Shown here one piece after another: positions 4,025-6,880 of a stretch of 6,880 nt of DNA (position 1 is the first letter of the stretch; every line of letters begins with the position of its first letter). The position numbers and the translations under genes were made by a program. The DNA comes from Verrucomicrobiales bacterium (GTDB taxonomy: Bacteria; Verrucomicrobiota; Verrucomicrobiia; Limisphaerales; SXQI01), in NCBI GenBank assembly GCA_028293365.1, contig JAQGOX010000474.1, positions 1 through 6,880 of the forward strand. Reading direction: 5' to 3'. The notes beneath the pieces are model-generated. The model saw only the letters and a program-made list of their open reading frames with translations, was not told the origin of the DNA and did no database searches.

Positions 4025-6655
4025 TTATGGCTCGTAAATGCGGAGTCGATAAAAGCGATTTGTGGATATTGTGGCGTCATCCACTTGCGCGGGAGCGTTG
4101 GTGACGGAATAGAAGGGTCGGTTGGAGGGGAGATCCAACGCTTGCCAGAGCGATGAACCGAGATCTTCGGTGGCCTCGACCTGGAAACTGCGGTTCGCAA
4201 TTCGATCGAATGAGAGGCGGACTATATCATTGCTGGTGGGTAGGATCCGCAGATCGCCGATATTGGACATCTGATTGGGATCGCTTCCCAACAGATATTC
4301 GCCGTAGTTGGAAAGGCCGTCCTGATCGGGGTCAGCCCCCGCCAAAGCGGCAGGCGCGTTGGTGGAACCGAAGACCCGGGTTTGCCATTTTGTGAACGAT
4401 TCGTATCCGGCCAGATCGCTGATCCAGGCGCGGACGAGAGCAATGTCGTTGGTATCTAGAACTGTGGTGGAAATCGGCGGCATGTGAGCCGCATTCAGAT
4501 TTGCGATCCGCTGAAATAACACCGAGTGAACCTCATCTCCGGGTGCGATGACGCGATCCAATGAATTGCCGCCGGCACCACTGTTCGCCAAGGGACCATC
4601 GATCAATCCGGCAAGGGATGTCGGGGTTGTAATTCGCGTATCGAACAAAATTCCAGAGACGCCGCCCGGTTGATGACATTGGACGCAGTTCGCGGCGAGA
4701 TATGATCGAACGCGGTATTCCCGGCTGATTGCATTATTATTTGCATCCGCAAGCCAGCGGAGCGTGTGAGTATTTGTAACAGCTTCCGGATTGGTGAAAT
4801 AACCGGCCTCGCGCAGGGCAACGATTTGATTCGTAGTCCCACCTGGGTAATCCATATCCCGGTTTAACTGCGGCGTGTTAAATCCAAGCGCATATCCGGC
4901 CACGGCGGTGTGGCAACGAAGGCATTCATTACGGGTGGGGTAATGCCAGACCTGTTGCCGGACGGTGTCGCCATCATGAACCTCGAACGTTTCATCCAGT
5001 CCCTCCTCAGGAACGAGCGTGGCGTTGGTCAGCGAATTTCCCCAACGATAGGTAATGCCGTAAACGCCATTGGTGCTGCGTACGAGCAAGCGGGTTTCGA
5101 GGCGGCGTCGAGATTCAGGAATGCCGTTTGTGAGCTCGAGTTCGAAATGTTTGATCCAGACAGTCCCGGTCGGAAACTGCCAGTTGGCATCTCTCGCAAA
5201 GGTGATGGTCTGATTTGTGTTCGGAAGGCTGAACCAGCGCTCTTTAAATGCGCCGTCCGACCAGAAGGGAACATTTATGTTATAGGGAACAATTCCCGGA
5301 TTTGGGGTGAGTTGGGAAAGATCCGTGAAAACTCCGGTATCCGAAAGCGCCTGAGAGAAAGGGGTGCCGATCGGCTTGTTATCGTAAACCAATCGTTTGA
5401 TCACTCGATTCGCCTGATCCGCAATTAAAATATCACCGTTGGCCGGATCAACACCGAACGCTGCAATGCCTGGCTGCGAAGCGATGCGTTCGAAGGCGAC
5501 TGCGTTTGTGCCATTGGGAGTGAGCATCCATATATTTCCGGTACCATTATCGGCAAATACATAACGACCCGTAAGCTGGGATATTCGATTTCCCCGATAG
5601 ACCACGCCCCCGATCACTGCATTTCCCTGAAGCGGGCCGCTACCGTGTGTATATTCGGCGATGGGCGGAATAGAAACGAAGCCGGCAGGAGCCTGACCGT
5701 TTTTCGGTCCCGCAATGGATGCTTCACGAAAGGCCCATCCGTAGTTTCCACCTTTAACTATGACATCCACTTCCTCCCGAGTGTTTTGACCAACGTCACC
5801 GCAATAAAGAGTCCCAGTTCTCGAATCGAAGGAGAATCTCCAGGGATTGCGAAGGCCAACCGCCCAAAACTCTGTTCTCACTTTACTCGGATCGACGGCC
5901 AGCCCGTTAAATTGGGTTGCACCCACGAACGGGTTGTCAGAAGGGACGGCGTAGTTGGTACTGCTTGATGGATGTTGATTAGGCGGCAGGCTGGTGGATT
6001 TTTTACCGACATCGATTCTTAAAATTCCGGAAAAAAAGTCTTTATCAATGCGCTGGCTGTTATTGCCAGTGTCATTTTGATCACCTTCGTCGCCGAGAGA
6101 TATGTATAGGTAACCGTCCGGACCAAAATGGAGATCGCCGCCGTTGTGATTTGAATAATCGTCTTTCTGCGTGATGAGCGTGACCTCTGAGCTGGGGTCA
6201 GCTTTATTGGGGTCGGCGTCTGAAACTTTGAATCGAGCCAGACGGTCAGACAGGCCGTTTACTCCATCGTTCAAAGTATAAAACAGATAGAAATATCCAT
6301 TCGTCGCGTACCCGGGATGAAAGGCCATACTGAGGAGGCCGAGTTCACCACCCGAAGTAACTTTTGCCGTAATATCCAAAAACACCGAGGCTGTGCTCAC
6401 CCCGAAGTTTGTGGTCACCATTATTTTGCCGGCCTGAAGAACGACAAACACTCGTTTGGTTTCTCCCGGGGCTGATGCTATCGCTATTGGCGCACTAAAA
6501 CTGGTGAGCGGAACGGTTTCAAGGGTGTAACCGTAGACCGCCGGCGCGACGGGCACTGCTATCGAGGTGTTTGGGAAACGCTGTAAAACCCCTGCTTGAG
6601 ACGCGATTACAGATAGAAAAACGATGATTGAAAAAACCCTCCCACAATTGCACAT
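4025..6655 (-). CDS. Secreted PQQ-type sugar dehydrogenase fused to a diheme cytochrome c region
   Basis: An 876-aa protein. Residues 1-21 look like a signal peptide (one Arg, hydrophobic run, ASQA end). Residues about 44-425 form a six-bladed quinoprotein of the soluble glucose/aldose dehydrogenase family: GELGLLSMAFHPGY (103-116), NHNGGDLHFGPDGYLYISLG (169-188, His170 a likely catalytic base), WAVGLRNPWRFSFD (264-277) and VIVKGGNYGW (298-307). Residues about 435-748 match the SO2930/HNE_0200-type diheme region, with heme sites CLRCH (578-582) and CVQCH (657-661) and possible axial Met725 in HMPP. An Asp-rich calcium-binding-like motif (775-786) and a beta-rich tail ending in FYRL follow. 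The likely role is oxidation of a sugar or similar substrate outside the cytoplasm, with electrons passed internally to heme. PQQ use and substrate are family inference. No PQQ synthesis or cytochrome maturation genes are in the window. The gene stands alone, with no Shine-Dalgarno site. Confidence 0.9.
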   Translation of the reverse strand: MCNCGRVFSIIVFLSVIASQAGVLQRFPNTSIAVPVAPAVYGYTLETVPLTSFSAPIAIASAPGETKRVFVVLQAGKIMVTTNFGVSTASVFLDITAKVTSGGELGLLSMAFHPGYATNGYFYLFYTLNDGVNGLSDRLARFKVSDADPNKADPSSEVTLITQKDDYSNHNGGDLHFGPDGYLYISLGDEGDQNDTGNNSQRIDKDFFSGILRIDVGKKSTSLPPNQHPSSSTNYAVPSDNPFVGATQFNGLAVDPSKVRTEFWAVGLRNPWRFSFDSRTGTLYCGDVGQNTREEVDVIVKGGNYGWAFREASIAGPKNGQAPAGFVSIPPIAEYTHGSGPLQGNAVIGGVVYRGNRISQLTGRYVFADNGTGNIWMLTPNGTNAVAFERIASQPGIAAFGVDPANGDILIADQANRVIKRLVYDNKPIGTPFSQALSDTGVFTDLSQLTPNPGIVPYNINVPFWSDGAFKERWFSLPNTNQTITFARDANWQFPTGTVWIKHFELELTNGIPESRRRLETRLLVRSTNGVYGITYRWGNSLTNATLVPEEGLDETFEVHDGDTVRQQVWHYPTRNECLRCHTAVAGYALGFNTPQLNRDMDYPGGTTNQIVALREAGYFTNPEAVTNTHTLRWLADANNNAISREYRVRSYLAANCVQCHQPGGVSGILFDTRITTPTSLAGLIDGPLANSGAGGNSLDRVIAPGDEVHSVLFQRIANLNAAHMPPISTTVLDTNDIALVRAWISDLAGYESFTKWQTRVFGSTNAPAALAGADPDQDGLSNYGEYLLGSDPNQMSNIGDLRILPTSNDIVRLSFDRIANRSFQVEATEDLGSSLWQALDLPSNRPFYSVTNAPAQVDDATISTNRFYRLRIYEP
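4274..4345 (-). other. Asp-rich calcium-binding-like motif region of the quinoprotein
   Basis: Residues about 771-794 contain DPDQDGLSNYGEYLLGSDPN. The spaced Asp residues followed by GLSN and then Glu resemble the thrombospondin type-3/dockerin-like calcium loops that link domains in secreted proteins of Verrucomicrobiota and Planctomycetota. It separates the cytochrome region from the C-terminal beta domain and supports an extracytoplasmic location. Confidence 0.6.
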
Positions 6656-6663
6656 ACGGTATG
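6653..6663. repeat. Palindrome over the quinoprotein start codon
   Basis: CATACGGTATG has perfect 5-bp arms around one central base, and the left CAT is the - strand start codon. Outer segments GCAC (6650-6653) and GTGC (6667-6670) add imperfect outer symmetry. It lies at the predicted transcription start, a good place for a repressor, or it could fold in the message and mask the start codon. Confidence 0.35.
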
Positions 6664-6692
6664 AAAGTGCGCCTGCATACGTTGATTGTCAA
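6664..6692 (-). promoter_or_regulatory. Candidate promoter of the quinoprotein gene
   Basis: On the - strand a perfect TTGACA (6692-6687) is followed after exactly 17 bp by CACTTT (6669-6664), a poor -10. The predicted start at about 6657 lies 2 nt before the ATG. The layout resembles the antitoxin promoter: both have TTGAC, then GGYG directly before CACWTT at the -10 position. The perfect -35 is the main support. Confidence 0.4.
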
Positions 6693-6880
6693 AGGAAGGA
6701 CAAAAAGGGTGAACCACTATCGAAGATCTCGCAGCAAAGCTGAAACGCTTTTCACTTTATTGGCTGCAACGTCAGCGGACTAGGCGGATAGATGCAAAAT
6801 AGCCGGATCTCACTTTGAGACCGGGATGGGCAAAACGGTCATGATGGTAATGCCGTATGAGCGCGCTTCAGATTGAACTA
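6693..6880. other. Right-edge spacer without a convincing gene
   Basis: No gene can be supported here. On the + strand a frame opens at ATG 6661, is stopped by TAG at 6781-6783 and stays open afterwards to TGA at 6874-6876; neither half resembles a family I know and neither has a ribosome site. On the - strand a frame is open from the window edge to TGA at 6810-6812. The hairpin at 6803-6824 is the only structural feature. Confidence 0.4.
6795..6824 (-). terminator. Possible terminator of a gene beyond the right edge
   Basis: TCTCA (6808-6812) and TGAGA (6816-6820) pair around a 3-nt loop, and CCGG on each side (6803-6806, 6821-6824) extends the stem past a single bulged A. On the - strand the stem is followed by CTATTTTG, a short U-rich tract. 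This would end transcription entering from the right. The bulge and short tract make it weaker than the terminator at 966-1001. Confidence 0.35.

Noticed and set aside
4910..5428. 172-codon + strand open frame inside the quinoprotein gene
   Set aside because: The - strand frame carries clear conserved motifs and both heme sites here; the + strand frame has none.
6810..6878. Possible C-terminal end of a - strand gene entering from the right
   Set aside because: Only 22 codons are visible, easily open by chance, and its stop would lie within the stem of the candidate terminator, an awkward arrangement.
1..6880. CRISPR arrays, insertion sequences, tRNA or rRNA genes
   Set aside because: No regularly spaced repeats, transposase motifs, terminal inverted repeats or cloverleaf-like stretches were seen on either strand.

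Overview
The window looks like a chromosomal accessory stretch of a Verrucomicrobiota-type bacterium (Pedosphaera/Limisphaerales-like). This rests on the large secreted protein at the right: a quinoprotein fused to c-type cytochrome modules, an Asp-rich calcium-binding-like motif of the form DPDQDGLSNYGE, and a beta-rich tail ending in FYRLRIYEP. That combination is common in secreted proteins of this phylum. Base composition appears moderate and most starts lack a Shine-Dalgarno sequence. The phylum call is an inference, not a measurement.

Left part (1-1140): a DUF1778 ribbon-helix-helix antitoxin (tacA-like, + strand) faces a GNAT acetyltransferase toxin (tacT-like, - strand). They are tail to tail with only 11 bp between stop codons. 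Such pairs are normally co-directional, antitoxin first, so the two halves here need separate promoters and would make 3'-overlapping transcripts. Behind the toxin lies a 24-codon lysine-rich gene on the - strand, with a strong ribosome binding site and its own intrinsic terminator.

Middle (1141-4024): about 360 bp with no convincing gene, apart from a strong GC hairpin. Then comes a two-gene - strand operon: an NfeD/OB-fold membrane protein with a His/Asp-rich loop, followed 21 bp later by a flotillin. Such pairs are the bacterial membrane-microdomain unit (YuaF-FloT and YqiJ-YqiK types). The flotillin carries four consecutive 11-residue repeats. A 206-bp spacer containing a leader hairpin precedes the operon.

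Right part (4025-6880): one 876-aa - strand gene encodes an exported PQQ-type sugar dehydrogenase fused to a two-heme cytochrome c region, a calcium-binding-like motif and a C-terminal beta domain. It looks like a self-contained periplasmic or surface oxidase with its own electron acceptor. The last 225 bp hold its promoter region, a palindrome over its start codon, and a possible terminator for a gene beyond the right edge.

The toxin-antitoxin pair, the flotillin operon and the quinoprotein show no evident functional link. The points most worth a second look are the convergent toxin-antitoxin arrangement, the mini-protein, the quinoprotein-cytochrome fusion, and three SD-less genes whose candidate promoters place the transcription start at or next to the start codon.
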